Shown: positions 26,027-34,909 of the stretch, piece by piece
How the letters are laid out: the number at the start of each line of letters is the position of its first letter
Position numbering within the stretch: the stretch's first letter is position 1
From: a bacterium
GTDB lineage: Bacteria > Chlamydiota > Chlamydiia > Chlamydiales > SM23-39
Reading direction: 5' to 3'
Length of the DNA: 62,793 bases
Assembly (NCBI GenBank): GCA_021781995.1
Contig: JAJXVT010000005.1
Location: forward strand, 1-62,793
Position numbers and translations under genes: made by a program
Notes under the pieces: generated by a model
Seen by the model: the letters and a program-made list of their open reading frames with translations, nothing else
The model's database searches: none
What the model was told of the DNA's origin: nothing

Positions 26027-26855
26027 CTTGCAATTCGTCGTTTTGGTGTCGAGTAACCATGATAGAGTTCGATGCAAGCTGCGATGCTGTGCAATAGGCA
26101 ATTTGGGGCTGAATCTCAGAGGTGTCGATGTAGAAGAATGACATCTGTTCTGTTGCAGGATTATCGATCCAGAATTGATGGAGACCCCCTGTTTGCCAAT
26201 TTTGAATGAAGTGGTCGCGTTCATGTGCTTTAGCAACAGTTAGGGAATTCGTAACGCCCCTTTTGATAACTTTGTAAGTTAAGCTATTTCGGTTACGAAT
26301 TTGTCGGATTTTAACGGAATTATCTAATTTTGGGCCGGGCATCTCATTAGCATCATGAAAAACATCCTCATCAGAATCAGAAGAATCGACAATTTCGGCA
26401 GGCGATGCCGATCGTGGGCTAGCAGCTTCTACGGAGGGGGCAGCGGGCAGCTGGCTGTCATCAGCAGCGTTAAAAACAACCTCATCATCAGAATCGGCAA
26501 TTTCGGCAGGCGACGCCGATCGTGGGCTAGCAGCTTCTGCGGAGGGGGCAGCGGGCAAATTTGCATGAACGGTGTAAGGATCGAACTCTTCTGCTTTGAA
26601 ATAACGCATTGCAAACCACACAATGGCCTGGCAGCAGACGACGTATGAAATGAGTAAAGTAGCTCCAGTAAGACCGTATATAGTTCGATCTTTCCAAGAA
26701 AGCTGGGGGGACGACTCCTCTAATAGATTCATCTGTGTCCCGCTCCAGGCCCTCTGAATTCTCGCTACACCCTCTTTCCAAGGTTGTTGAAAATTGCAGT
26801 AAAACCAGTTATTGTACGCAAGGTCTGCAGGAATTGGTATGGCTGGTGCATTCAT
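25992..26855 (-). CDS. Membrane protein with acidic tandem repeat, probable effector
   Basis: A 287-residue protein of unknown function. Its parts in order are a short N-terminal domain, one membrane segment at residues about 58-82, two copies of a 36-residue Pro/Ala/Ser-Asp repeat (LPAAPS-EAASPRSASPAEI, then acidic DSSDSDED), and a folded C-terminal domain of about 110 residues containing ERDHFIQNW. The repeat is recent at DNA level. The layout, with membrane anchor, disordered acidic spacer and globular domain, suits a protein displayed on a membrane such as the inclusion membrane, but this is inference. Its 3' end overlaps pip. Confidence 0.7.
   Translation of the reverse strand: MNAPAIPIPADLAYNNWFYCNFQQPWKEGVARIQRAWSGTQMNLLEESSPQLSWKDRTIYGLTGATLLISYVVCCQAIVWFAMRYFKAEEFDPYTVHANLPAAPSAEAASPRSASPAEIADSDDEVVFNAADDSQLPAAPSVEAASPRSASPAEIVDSSDSDEDVFHDANEMPGPKLDNSVKIRQIRNRNSLTYKVIKRGVTNSLTVAKAHERDHFIQNWQTGGLHQFWIDNPATEQMSFFYIDTSEIQPQIAYCTASQLASNSIMVTRHQNDELQVICYLSAPSPQ
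26391..26557 (-). repeat. In-frame tandem repeat, 108-bp period
   Basis: Segments 26391-26449 and 26499-26557 match at 57 of 59 bases with a 108-bp offset, that is 36 codons. The near-identity indicates a recent duplication and a length that can change by recombination. Confidence 0.9.
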
Positions 26856-26955
26856 GTTTTATACTATACCATATTTTCGTATATTTTGTGATTGAAAATA
26901 ATCAAAACCAATTTTATAATACATATCTATATATTATTTTTTTGACTGAGTGGGA

Positions 26956-27966
26956 ATGAAAATCGCAGTTGTCGGAGCCGGTTTAGCCGGATTTTCAGTA
27001 AGTAATTTTTTACTTGATGTAGAAGGGGTAGAAGTTACTTTGTTTGATGCCAAGGGACCTGGCGCAGGGGGGTCTGGCGTATCTACGGGTTTGATGCATC
27101 CCTTTGCAGGACGTAGAGCATTGCGCTCGTGGAGAGCGTCGGAAGGAATGGAAGCTTCGTGGAACTTGATTGCGCAAGCAGAAAAAGCTTTGGGATTGCC
27201 GGTTGCTTCGCGCGGGGGGATTTTGCGTTTAGCTTTATCAGAACGACAAGAGCTTGATTTTCAAATGCGGGCGCAAGTGGATTCGGATGCAGTGTGGTGC
27301 GATCGTGAACAGGTGGCGCTGAAAGCTCCGCTCGCGGTTTGTGCCCCCGGTTTGTGGATACCTAATGCAGGCACAGTATACGCGCGTCGATACATGGAAG
27401 GGTTGCTATGTCTTGGCTTATCTAAAGGGTTGAAATTCGAGCAGCGAGAAATTCAAAGCACTGAGGAACTACGTGACTTTGATCAAATTGTACTATGTAC
27501 AGGTTATAATACTTCGCTGTTTGCAAAATGTTCGCATTTGCAGTTAGAGCCTACAAAAGGCCACGCTCTGCGATGCCGGTGGTCCGGCACTCCTCTTGCT
27601 TTTAGTTTGATTGGCAATGGACATATTAGTTTATCGGAGGATCGGGATTTTTGTTATCTCGGGTCAACCTATGAGCATGGATTTGATCATTTATCGCCCA
27701 ATGTAGGTCAAGTTGAACAGATGATGCAAAAGATCTGCGGTTTTTATCCGGAGGCGTCTCGGTTTGAAGTGGTGGATGTTTTAGTCGGCGCCCGCACTTC
27801 GATTTTGCATGGCTATCGCCCCGTTGTACAACAGATTTCGAAAAAAACATGGGTGTTTACGGGACTGGGTTCTCGAGGACTTCTTTATCATGCATTACTG
27901 GGCCGTGAGTTGGCGATAGAGATGGCTCAGCGCGTCGGCAGCCTGACGTGCTGTCCACCTGCGTAA
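26956..27966 (+). CDS. FAD-dependent oxidoreductase (DAO family)
   Basis: A 336-residue flavoprotein of the D-amino-acid-oxidase fold. The N-terminus MKIAVVGAGLAGFSVSNFLL is the dinucleotide-binding motif, followed by the acidic end of strand two (TLFDAKG) and the DAO signature STGLMHPFAGRRA. A C-terminal GSRGLLYHALLG motif completes the FAD site. It resembles the oxidase half of MnmC or a glycine/D-amino-acid oxidase; the substrate cannot be told. The ATG at 26956 gives the canonical start; the frame also opens at GTG 26950. Its last 72 bp overlap the 3' end of the convergent LRR-kinase gene. Confidence 0.87.
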   Translation: MKIAVVGAGLAGFSVSNFLLDVEGVEVTLFDAKGPGAGGSGVSTGLMHPFAGRRALRSWRASEGMEASWNLIAQAEKALGLPVASRGGILRLALSERQELDFQMRAQVDSDAVWCDREQVALKAPLAVCAPGLWIPNAGTVYARRYMEGLLCLGLSKGLKFEQREIQSTEELRDFDQIVLCTGYNTSLFAKCSHLQLEPTKGHALRCRWSGTPLAFSLIGNGHISLSEDRDFCYLGSTYEHGFDHLSPNVGQVEQMMQKICGFYPEASRFEVVDVLVGARTSILHGYRPVVQQISKKTWVFTGLGSRGLLYHALLGRELAIEMAQRVGSLTCCPPA

Positions 27967-29307
27967 GGGATCGGGCTGTAACATCCCTTCAAATATGGGT
28001 CTTAATAGAGGGTTGATACGAGCGCAAGTTTCGGTCACCCAGTTTGGATTGCCAAAATAGCTTTGTTGAGTTAGTAATCGAGTTCTCGGGCTGTAGGAGC
28101 GAAATGCAAATGGCGGATTTCTCGTAAAACAGATTTCATATAAAACATGGGCTAATGCAAAAATGTCTGCAGCAGGCGTCATAGCTGCTTGAATTTTCTC
28201 CCAATCGTCTCTTAAATATCCCTCAATGCCTTCTGGGGCGATGGTGCGTGCATCAGCCCATCGAATGTCTTTTCGGTTGATTCTGCTTATATTGCATGCC
28301 AATCCAAAATCTAATAAAAATATTCTAATTTCTCCGTTTTTAATTGAAATTCCGAAATTGTCTAATTTTAAATCTCGATGGATGAAATGGATTTGATGCA
28401 AATCATCCACAGATCGACATATTTGTTCAGCGATATATATTTTTTCTGTCGTTTGTAGTTTGTTTTTTTGAATATAGTGAAATAAATTTCCGTGAGTTAG
28501 TTTTTCTAAAACTAAATATGTATGGTGTTTTGGGAAGAGTGTTGCACAAGCGGTGCGTAACATTAAGGTGTGCGGTTTGCCCTGTAAAGATTGAAGAATG
28601 GAAGTTTCGTTTTGCATTTCGGCTTGAAGAATGGAAGCAGAAACCGTTTCTCTCAACCGCGTTCGCAGTAGCGCAAAAATTTCAGCACGCTCCATGCATA
28701 AAACTTGTTTTACAATTTTAGATCCGCCCATCCCGCATCTGCAATGCTCATCTTCTTTATTAGAAAGTAAAAAACAAGAAGTGAGGCGGTTCCGGGGGCG
28801 GGGCAGAGCGATTAACGATCGTGGAATAAAATAAATCGAGCGGGGTTTTTTGTAAGGCGCATTGGCGCGCATCATATCTTGGGCTAATGCGTAGAGACGG
28901 TTGATTTGCCAATCTGATATCTCGCGAGCTGCAAATTCCCGCACGGCGCTTTTGATGCGATCGGGAGCTTGCGCCGGAGTTAAATGAAATGTACAGATGG
29001 GCAGGCTGTTACAGAGCAGTAAAGAGGGCGGCAGTGGAAGCTTTTCTATGGTCCAAATGCTAGGGTCTTGTTTAAAAAGATTTTCCTCTAGATGTATTAC
29101 AGTAAGTCCGGATAAAGAAGCGAGCGCGGAGGGAAGTTGTTTCAATTGGTTGTTTCGCAAATCCAAATATTGGAGCCATGAAAAATTCGCGATGAAATCA
29201 GGAAGGACTGATAATTTTTGATGTGCAAGATTCAATGCTCGGCTGCGAGTGATTTCACAGAGTGCAATGAATGCTAGCGGTTGTGCTAAATGCGGTGCTG
29301 TACTCAT
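27895..29307 (-). CDS. LRR-protein kinase fusion, copy 1
   Basis: A 470-residue protein (numbering from the in-frame TTG at 29313) with leucine-rich repeats at residues about 28-80 (LQYLDLRNNQLKQLP pattern), a linker domain to about 190, and a complete Ser/Thr kinase: GMGGSKIVK near 195, HRDLKLDN at 312-319 and DFG at 335-337. The catalytic residues are intact. I place the start at ATG 29307, which gives MSTAPHL and matches the MSTESFS start of its neighbour. The architecture mirrors eukaryotic LRR receptor kinases but without a membrane segment. It is the second gene of a tandem pair, two bases after the first. A host-signalling effector is the likely role. Confidence 0.9.
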   Translation of the reverse strand: MSTAPHLAQPLAFIALCEITRSRALNLAHQKLSVLPDFIANFSWLQYLDLRNNQLKQLPSALASLSGLTVIHLEENLFKQDPSIWTIEKLPLPPSLLLCNSLPICTFHLTPAQAPDRIKSAVREFAAREISDWQINRLYALAQDMMRANAPYKKPRSIYFIPRSLIALPRPRNRLTSCFLLSNKEDEHCRCGMGGSKIVKQVLCMERAEIFALLRTRLRETVSASILQAEMQNETSILQSLQGKPHTLMLRTACATLFPKHHTYLVLEKLTHGNLFHYIQKNKLQTTEKIYIAEQICRSVDDLHQIHFIHRDLKLDNFGISIKNGEIRIFLLDFGLACNISRINRKDIRWADARTIAPEGIEGYLRDDWEKIQAAMTPAADIFALAHVLYEICFTRNPPFAFRSYSPRTRLLTQQSYFGNPNWVTETCARINPLLRPIFEGMLQPDPLRRWTARQAADALSHLYRQLTAQ

Positions 29308-29309
29308 GT

Positions 29310-30752
29310 TCAATCTCTATCTATTAACGAAGCGACGATTGAGGAAGCTCTGCGAGCCGAGAGCCTCGATCGAGGCGATGGATTTAGTAAACCTTCAAAC
29401 AGTGTTTTAATTTTGAGGTTTTGAATGGGTGCTAGATCATTGTCAAGCCAATTGGGGCTATTGAAATGGGCGTACTTGCTGATTAGCCGTTCTTCAGGAG
29501 GCTGCCTGTAATAGGTGCAGGGAAGGTCTTTTCGAAACAGTATCCAGAAAAGAACGTGCGCCAGTGCAAAAACATCGGATTCTGGAGTCATTGTTTTTTG
29601 CATGGTTTGCCAATGGTTTTCAAGTAAGCTGCTGATTTGTTCAGGAGCTACAAATGGACTCATACTCCACTCAATCGAGGCGCCGGTGACATGCTGGATG
29701 CGGCAAGCAAGTCCAAAATCAATTAAGTAAACGCGAACCGCTTCAGGGGTAATGCATATTCCGAAATTGTCGACTTTGAGATCTCGATGAATAAATTCGG
29801 CTGAGTGCAAGTCGGCGAGCGCTCCTAACATTTGTCTGATGATTTGCAATAGTTCTCGAAGCGAAAGGGCATGTGAAGCGAGATAGGTGTATAAATTCCC
29901 ATGAGTCAGGGGTTGAAGGGCTACATACGTTCTGGACATAGATGCGCTGTTCGTGGGCGAGCGGATCGTTTCACATTCGGTATATAACCTTAAAAAATAA
30001 GTGCTATGTTGGATATTGCGCAAAATCCAAGTTTCTCGGCGCATGTCATATTTGAGTGCGGCAACAATCATATTTGTATCGTCGCGGCGATTTCTAGCTA
30101 GCGCTACGCGCCTGCCGCTCGTCATGCATAAAGCATTTTTAACGATTTTTGAAGCGCCGGATCCTAAAATGTGTGGATCGTCTTGTTTATTGGATAGGAG
30201 TAAACATAAAAGTCCGGTTTGATCTACCTTGCGCATAACAATTAAAGATCGTGGAATCCAATATTGTTTGCGCGAATATTTTTCAGAAACATTTCTTTTT
30301 CTCAATGTGTCTTGTGCTATGGCAAATAAACGCGCTAACTGATAATCCGAAATTTCTTTGTGTAAAAAAGTTCTTACAGCAGCAGCAATGCCATATTGAA
30401 CGATGGGCTCAGGATGAAAATGGAATGCTTCGATAGGAAGACCGTTGAATTGATGTAGGTTCGGAGGCAAGGGGAAGTCCTCTTCTGTCATGGTTGCAAT
30501 CTCTTCGCTTTCTCCAATAGGATTGCCGCGCAAATCTAACGCATGCAAGTGCTCTAACCGGCCGAGTAGAGAAGGGAATTCATGAAATTCGTTGAAGCTT
30601 AAGTCGAGTCTTTGCACGTATTTTAAAAAGCGATCTGTGAGATCGTGGAAATAAGACAAATTGGTTCGCGATAACACCAGCGCCTTTGAGCGGCAGTGGT
30701 ACGCTTGATTGATTTTTAAACTCGCAGTTAGAGAAAAACTTTCTGTGCTCAT
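29310..30752 (-). CDS. LRR-protein kinase fusion, copy 2
   Basis: A 480-residue paralogue of the downstream gene with the same order of parts: LRRs at residues about 45-80 (RLDLSFNEFHEFP and ALDLRGNPIG), a linker domain sharing an EISDYQLARLFAIAQDTLR stretch with EISDWQINRLYALAQDMMR of the neighbour, then a kinase with GSGASKIVKNAL (198-209), HRDLKVDN (322-329) and DFG (345-347). Catalytic residues are intact. No signal peptide or membrane segment is present. It starts at ATG 30752, divergent from the phnP-like gene, and is co-transcribed with copy 1. The pair arose by tandem duplication and has diverged. Confidence 0.9.
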   Translation of the reverse strand: MSTESFSLTASLKINQAYHCRSKALVLSRTNLSYFHDLTDRFLKYVQRLDLSFNEFHEFPSLLGRLEHLHALDLRGNPIGESEEIATMTEEDFPLPPNLHQFNGLPIEAFHFHPEPIVQYGIAAAVRTFLHKEISDYQLARLFAIAQDTLRKRNVSEKYSRKQYWIPRSLIVMRKVDQTGLLCLLLSNKQDDPHILGSGASKIVKNALCMTSGRRVALARNRRDDTNMIVAALKYDMRRETWILRNIQHSTYFLRLYTECETIRSPTNSASMSRTYVALQPLTHGNLYTYLASHALSLRELLQIIRQMLGALADLHSAEFIHRDLKVDNFGICITPEAVRVYLIDFGLACRIQHVTGASIEWSMSPFVAPEQISSLLENHWQTMQKTMTPESDVFALAHVLFWILFRKDLPCTYYRQPPEERLISKYAHFNSPNWLDNDLAPIQNLKIKTLFEGLLNPSPRSRLSARRASSIVASLIDRD

Positions 30753-30797
30753 AGTCCTAACGAATAGAGTTTGACAGAACGTAAAAGAAAACTTAAC

Positions 30798-31595
30798 ATG
30801 AAAAGACTTATGAAGGAAAGATTAATATTTTTAGGTACTGGCGCTTCTACGGGCGTGCCTGTGATCGGCTGCCGATGTGGGATTTGTCAGTCCACGAACT
30901 GTAAAAACAAACGCTTTCGTTCCTCGGCGCTCATTCAAACTCAAAACAAGACATTTTTGATCGATATCGGCCCCGATTTTCGACAGCAAGCGCTGCTGCA
31001 TGACATTGCGCATATCGATGGACTGCTGCTGACTCATACTCATTATGACCACATTGCCGGTATTGATGAATTACGAGCGTTGAATTTTCGACAGAAAAAG
31101 CCGTTTCCCTGTTTATTGTCGCAGGCATCTTTGACCGATATGCAAAAGCGCTATTATTATTTATTTCAAAATAACGCTTCTGACGAAATGCGCTCGGCGC
31201 AACTAGATTTTCACGTATTGCCCCAAGGTTCTTCTTCGGTTCATTTTTTAGGTACTCCGATAGAGTTTATCACTTATCGGCAGGCGAATATGGAGGTGAA
31301 CGGGTTTCGCATTGGCTCTTTAGCCTATGTATCGGATATTAAAGATTATGACACCTCGGTTTTGAGTGCATTAAAGGGAGTTCAAACGCTAGTTTTGAGT
31401 GCGTTGCGGCCCGGGCCTTCCCGCGTTCACCTTTCTTTTGACGAGGCTGTCGAATTTGCCCGCAAGGTTGGCGCTCACCGCACTTGGCTTACGCATTTAT
31501 CTCACGAAGTAGATCATGAAGCGGCGTGTCGAGCATTGCCGTTGGATGTGCAGCCTGCATACGATGGACTGGAATTGTTAAATGTACTAAGTTAA
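30798..31595 (+). CDS. Metallo-beta-lactamase fold phosphodiesterase (PhnP-like)
   Basis: A soluble enzyme of about 265 residues resembling PhnP, a cyclic-phosphate phosphodiesterase. It begins LIFLGTGASTGVPVIGC and has a Cys cluster CRCGICQSTNCKNKR (the structural zinc site of PhnP), the metal motif THTHYDH, and later histidines at THLSHEVDHE. The start is uncertain: ATG at 30798 or 30810; the frame is open to 30771. It lies 9 bp before hflX; I recall the same pairing of a PhnP-like gene with hflX in Chlamydia. The substrate in this organism is unknown. Confidence 0.85.
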   Translation: MKRLMKERLIFLGTGASTGVPVIGCRCGICQSTNCKNKRFRSSALIQTQNKTFLIDIGPDFRQQALLHDIAHIDGLLLTHTHYDHIAGIDELRALNFRQKKPFPCLLSQASLTDMQKRYYYLFQNNASDEMRSAQLDFHVLPQGSSSVHFLGTPIEFITYRQANMEVNGFRIGSLAYVSDIKDYDTSVLSALKGVQTLVLSALRPGPSRVHLSFDEAVEFARKVGAHRTWLTHLSHEVDHEAACRALPLDVQPAYDGLELLNVLS

Positions 31596-31604
31596 TACCC
31601 AATT

Positions 31605-32927
31605 ATGCATGAAGTATATGAAACTCCCAAACTGGGAGCAGGGCGATTGCATGAGCTATTGCCTCATGAAAAAAGAGCCCTGCTGGTCGGTACCTATGAA
31701 AGCTCGAGGGTAAAATCCTCTTGTGAAGAGCAGTTGCGCGAATTAGCCAGCCTTGGTGATACCTATGGATTGGAAACTGTTCATCAGGTAGCAGCGCCCA
31801 TTCGAGAAATCGAAGCTGCGACTTATATTGGTTCTGGCAAAGTAGAAGAAATTCGAAAATTAGCCGAAGAACACGCCGCCGGCATAATCATTTTTGACGA
31901 TGAAATTTCTCCTCAGCAGCAAAGGAATTTGGAGAAAAAAATTCAACGCCCTGTCATCGATCGATCTGAGTTGATCTTGGGCGTATTTGCTCAGCGCGCC
32001 CAATCGCGCGAAGCCAAAATTCAAGTGGAAATTGCCATGACGCGCTACCAGTTGCCCCGGTTGGTGCGCTTATGGACCCACCTTGGACGGCAAAAAGTGG
32101 GCGGTGGAGGCAAAGGCGGTTTTTTAAAAGGAGAAGGGGAAAAACAGATCGAGATCGATCGGCGCATTCTTCGAAAAAAACTCAGCGGCTTAGAAAGCGA
32201 GTTAAAAGAGATAAAGCAACATCGAGAGCTTCAAAGAAAAGCTCGCGTTCGAACTGGAATTCCCACTTTTGCCATTATCGGCTATACCAACGCCGGTAAA
32301 TCGACCTTGCTGCATGCATTGACTGAAGCAGATGTTTTAATTGAAGATAAGTTGTTTGCGACTCTAGATACAACGACTCGCAAATTCACCTTGCCGAATA
32401 AACAAGAAATTTTGTTAACGGATACCGTCGGTTTTGTTCGCAAGCTGCCGCATCTTTTGGTTGCAGCCTTTAATAGCACATTGGAAGAGGCAGTGCAGGC
32501 CGATATTTTGCTGCATTTAGTCGATGTGAGCAATCCGCAGGCCGGCGCTCATGTTGAGACGACGTTTGCCCTTTTAAAAGAGCTAAAGGCCGATAAGAAG
32601 CCGATCTTGCACCTGCTCAATAAAATAGATCAATGCCAGAGCCGTCTTTTGGTCGAAAAGATGCGCATTACCTACCCTAAAACCGTAGAAATTTCAGCGT
32701 TGACTAAGCAGGGATTTGACCGGCTTTACGAATTGATGATTCGAGAAATTTCGCTGCTTCGAAAAACCGTATCTTTGCGCATTCCGCAAAGCCAATATGC
32801 TTTGGTTAGCGAAGTGATGAGAGAGGGGCGGGTGCATACCATTGCTTATGAAGAAAACGATGTGGTGCTAGAGGCGGAAATTCCGACCGTTTTAGAACAT
32901 AAAGTAATCTTGTATCTGATTCCATGA
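31605..32927 (+). CDS. hflX: Ribosome-associated GTPase HflX
   Basis: HflX binds the 50S subunit and splits stalled or stressed ribosomes. The 440-residue protein has the N-terminal HflX domain (GSGKVEEI, IIFDDEISPQQQRNLE), the linker SREAKIQVEIAMTRYQLPRL with the LGRQKVGGGGKGGFLKGEGE signature, then G1 GYTNAGKSTL, G3 DTVGFV and G4 NKID. Length is normal. It ends in a four-base overlap with radC. Confidence 0.96.
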   Translation: MHEVYETPKLGAGRLHELLPHEKRALLVGTYESSRVKSSCEEQLRELASLGDTYGLETVHQVAAPIREIEAATYIGSGKVEEIRKLAEEHAAGIIIFDDEISPQQQRNLEKKIQRPVIDRSELILGVFAQRAQSREAKIQVEIAMTRYQLPRLVRLWTHLGRQKVGGGGKGGFLKGEGEKQIEIDRRILRKKLSGLESELKEIKQHRELQRKARVRTGIPTFAIIGYTNAGKSTLLHALTEADVLIEDKLFATLDTTTRKFTLPNKQEILLTDTVGFVRKLPHLLVAAFNSTLEEAVQADILLHLVDVSNPQAGAHVETTFALLKELKADKKPILHLLNKIDQCQSRLLVEKMRITYPKTVEISALTKQGFDRLYELMIREISLLRKTVSLRIPQSQYALVSEVMREGRVHTIAYEENDVVLEAEIPTVLEHKVILYLIP

Positions 32928-33607
32928 CTATTTTAGATTTACCCCCGCAAGCTCGGCCGCGCGAGCGATTAGCTGAAAGCGGCGCGGCCGCTTTGTCATG
33001 CATCGAGTTGATTGCGATCTTGCTTGGCAGTGGGACCAAGGCCCGTTCCGCCTTGCAGCTCGCCGCGGATCTTTTGATTCGTTTTAAAACATTAGAAGCT
33101 TTAGCAGAAGCGACTTTGCAGGAATTATTGCAAGTCCGCGGCATTGGTTTTGCAAAAGCCGTGCAACTGCAGGCGGCCTTTGCCATATCAAAAAAACTAT
33201 CGACGCACGCTGTAGTTCGTTCGATTGAGACCCCGGCGGATGCATTTTTGGAATTATCTCCACTTTTGGCCGATGAAAAAACCGAAGTACTTTACGTTTT
33301 ATTGCGAGATGTGCGCCGCAATCTCATTCATAAAGAGGAAATTGGACGTGGAATTCTCAATCACCTAATCATTCATCCTCGCGAGGTTTTTTGTCCGGCG
33401 ATTCGCCATCGCGCGCAGAGCATCATCATCGCCCACAATCATCCATCCGGCGATTGCGCTCCCTCTAGAGCGGATCTAGATGCAACGCAGGCTATTTATG
33501 CCGCCAGCAAAGTGATCGGCATTCCCTTAATTGATCATCTCATCATCGGCAAAGGCTCGTTTTTTTCCTTTCAGCAAAAAGGACTTCTTGAGCGCACCTT
33601 GTATTAG
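32924..33607 (+). CDS. radC: DNA repair-associated protein RadC (JAMM/UPF0758 family)
   Basis: A 227-residue protein with an N-terminal PPQARPRERL start, a helix-hairpin-helix region (LLQVRGIGFAKAVQLQ) and a C-terminal JAMM metalloprotease-like domain with the motif HNHPSGDCAPSRADLDAT. The His-x-His and Asp ligands are all present. The true function of RadC is not settled; a link to repair or recombination is traditional. It overlaps hflX by four bases. Confidence 0.94.
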   Translation: MTILDLPPQARPRERLAESGAAALSCIELIAILLGSGTKARSALQLAADLLIRFKTLEALAEATLQELLQVRGIGFAKAVQLQAAFAISKKLSTHAVVRSIETPADAFLELSPLLADEKTEVLYVLLRDVRRNLIHKEEIGRGILNHLIIHPREVFCPAIRHRAQSIIIAHNHPSGDCAPSRADLDATQAIYAASKVIGIPLIDHLIIGKGSFFSFQQKGLLERTLY

Positions 33608-33682
33608 AGGTTTCAATAGCCTCGACTATTAATCTATTTTTGCCACTTCCATTCTAGGGGTTTTTATGGCATTATTCTTCCC

Positions 33683-34909
33683 ATGAAAAAATTCACAGTA
33701 GCTACTTTGGGCTGCCGCACCAATCAATATGAATCTCAGGCATATGCTGATCAATTAAAAACTTTAGGATTTGTGCAGGCAAAAGAAGGGGAAACTGCGG
33801 ATTTGTGCATTGTCAATACTTGCACCGTGACTCACGCTGCCGATAGCTCTTCGCGCAGCCAAATTCGCCAATTGCTTCGCGAGCACCCAGGGGCGCAAGT
33901 TGCTGTGACGGGGTGCATGGCTGAGAGCTCTCCTCAAGAAATTTTATCACTCGGAGACGGAATTCAAATTATTTCTAACAAGGACAAAGAGCAGCTTGTA
34001 GGGATTTTGTTTCCCGAGCAAGCCGATCTGCCTGAGTTCAATATCAAAGCTTTTGATGATCGAACAAGGGCGTTTGTCAAGGTTCAGGACGGTTGCAACT
34101 CATTTTGCACGTATTGCATTATTCCCTATGTCCGAGGGCGTTCGCGTTCCAGGCAAATTGGCGAGATTGTCGATGAGGTGCGAGGTCTTGCGGCCGGTGG
34201 TTATAAAGAAGTTGTGATCACGGGGATCAATGTAGGGGATTTCGACGGAGGCGGAAGGCTGGCAGATTTGGTTCGCGCTGTCGATCGAGTAGAGGGAATT
34301 GAGCGGATCCGCATTTCTTCGATCGATCCGGATGAGATCGACGATGATTTGGCCGATGCTGTGCTCAATGGACGGGCCTGCTGTCCTAGTATGCATATTG
34401 TCTTGCAAGCGGGATCGAATGTCGTATTAAAACGAATGAATCGCAAGTATTCGCGTCAAATCTTCTTGCAGACTGTAGAAAAATTATTGGCTAAAAATCC
34501 CCACTTTACAGTGACCACTGATATCATTGTCGGCTTTCCTGGAGAAAGCGACGCCGATTTTGCCGATACGCTTGATGTTGTAAGACAGGTGAAATTTGCC
34601 AAAGTGCATATGTTTCCATATAGTCCTCGCAAGCGCACTCGCGCGGCTTTATATCCCAATCAAGTGCCTGCTGATGTCATCCGGCAGCGCAAAGGCGAGC
34701 TCATGCGTTTAGCAGAACAAATGGCTTTTGAATTGAGAAATCGATTCGTGGGACGCAAGATGAAGGTCTTAGTGGAACAAGGCCAGCATGGGCATACCGA
34801 TAATTTTTTGCCTGTGACCATTGAAGAAGGACAGTGCAGCCCTAACGATATTGTGGAATGTATATTGAATGAAAATCGGCCTGATGGGCTAGTAGGACAG
34901 CTTGCATGA
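33683..34909 (+). CDS. mtaB: tRNA t6A37 methylthiotransferase MtaB
   Basis: A 408-residue radical-SAM methylthiotransferase that adds a methylthio group to threonylcarbamoyl-adenosine 37 of tRNA. The N-terminal UPF0004 domain has the three cluster cysteines (GCRTN, NTCTV, GCMAE), the radical-SAM motif is CNSFCTYC, followed by IPYVRGRSRSR, and a TRAM domain closes the protein. The start sequence LGCRTNQYES separates it from MiaB, which is encoded separately at 54061-55401. It overlaps the next gene by four bases. Confidence 0.93.
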   Translation: MKKFTVATLGCRTNQYESQAYADQLKTLGFVQAKEGETADLCIVNTCTVTHAADSSSRSQIRQLLREHPGAQVAVTGCMAESSPQEILSLGDGIQIISNKDKEQLVGILFPEQADLPEFNIKAFDDRTRAFVKVQDGCNSFCTYCIIPYVRGRSRSRQIGEIVDEVRGLAAGGYKEVVITGINVGDFDGGGRLADLVRAVDRVEGIERIRISSIDPDEIDDDLADAVLNGRACCPSMHIVLQAGSNVVLKRMNRKYSRQIFLQTVEKLLAKNPHFTVTTDIIVGFPGESDADFADTLDVVRQVKFAKVHMFPYSPRKRTRAALYPNQVPADVIRQRKGELMRLAEQMAFELRNRFVGRKMKVLVEQGQHGHTDNFLPVTIEEGQCSPNDIVECILNENRPDGLVGQLA

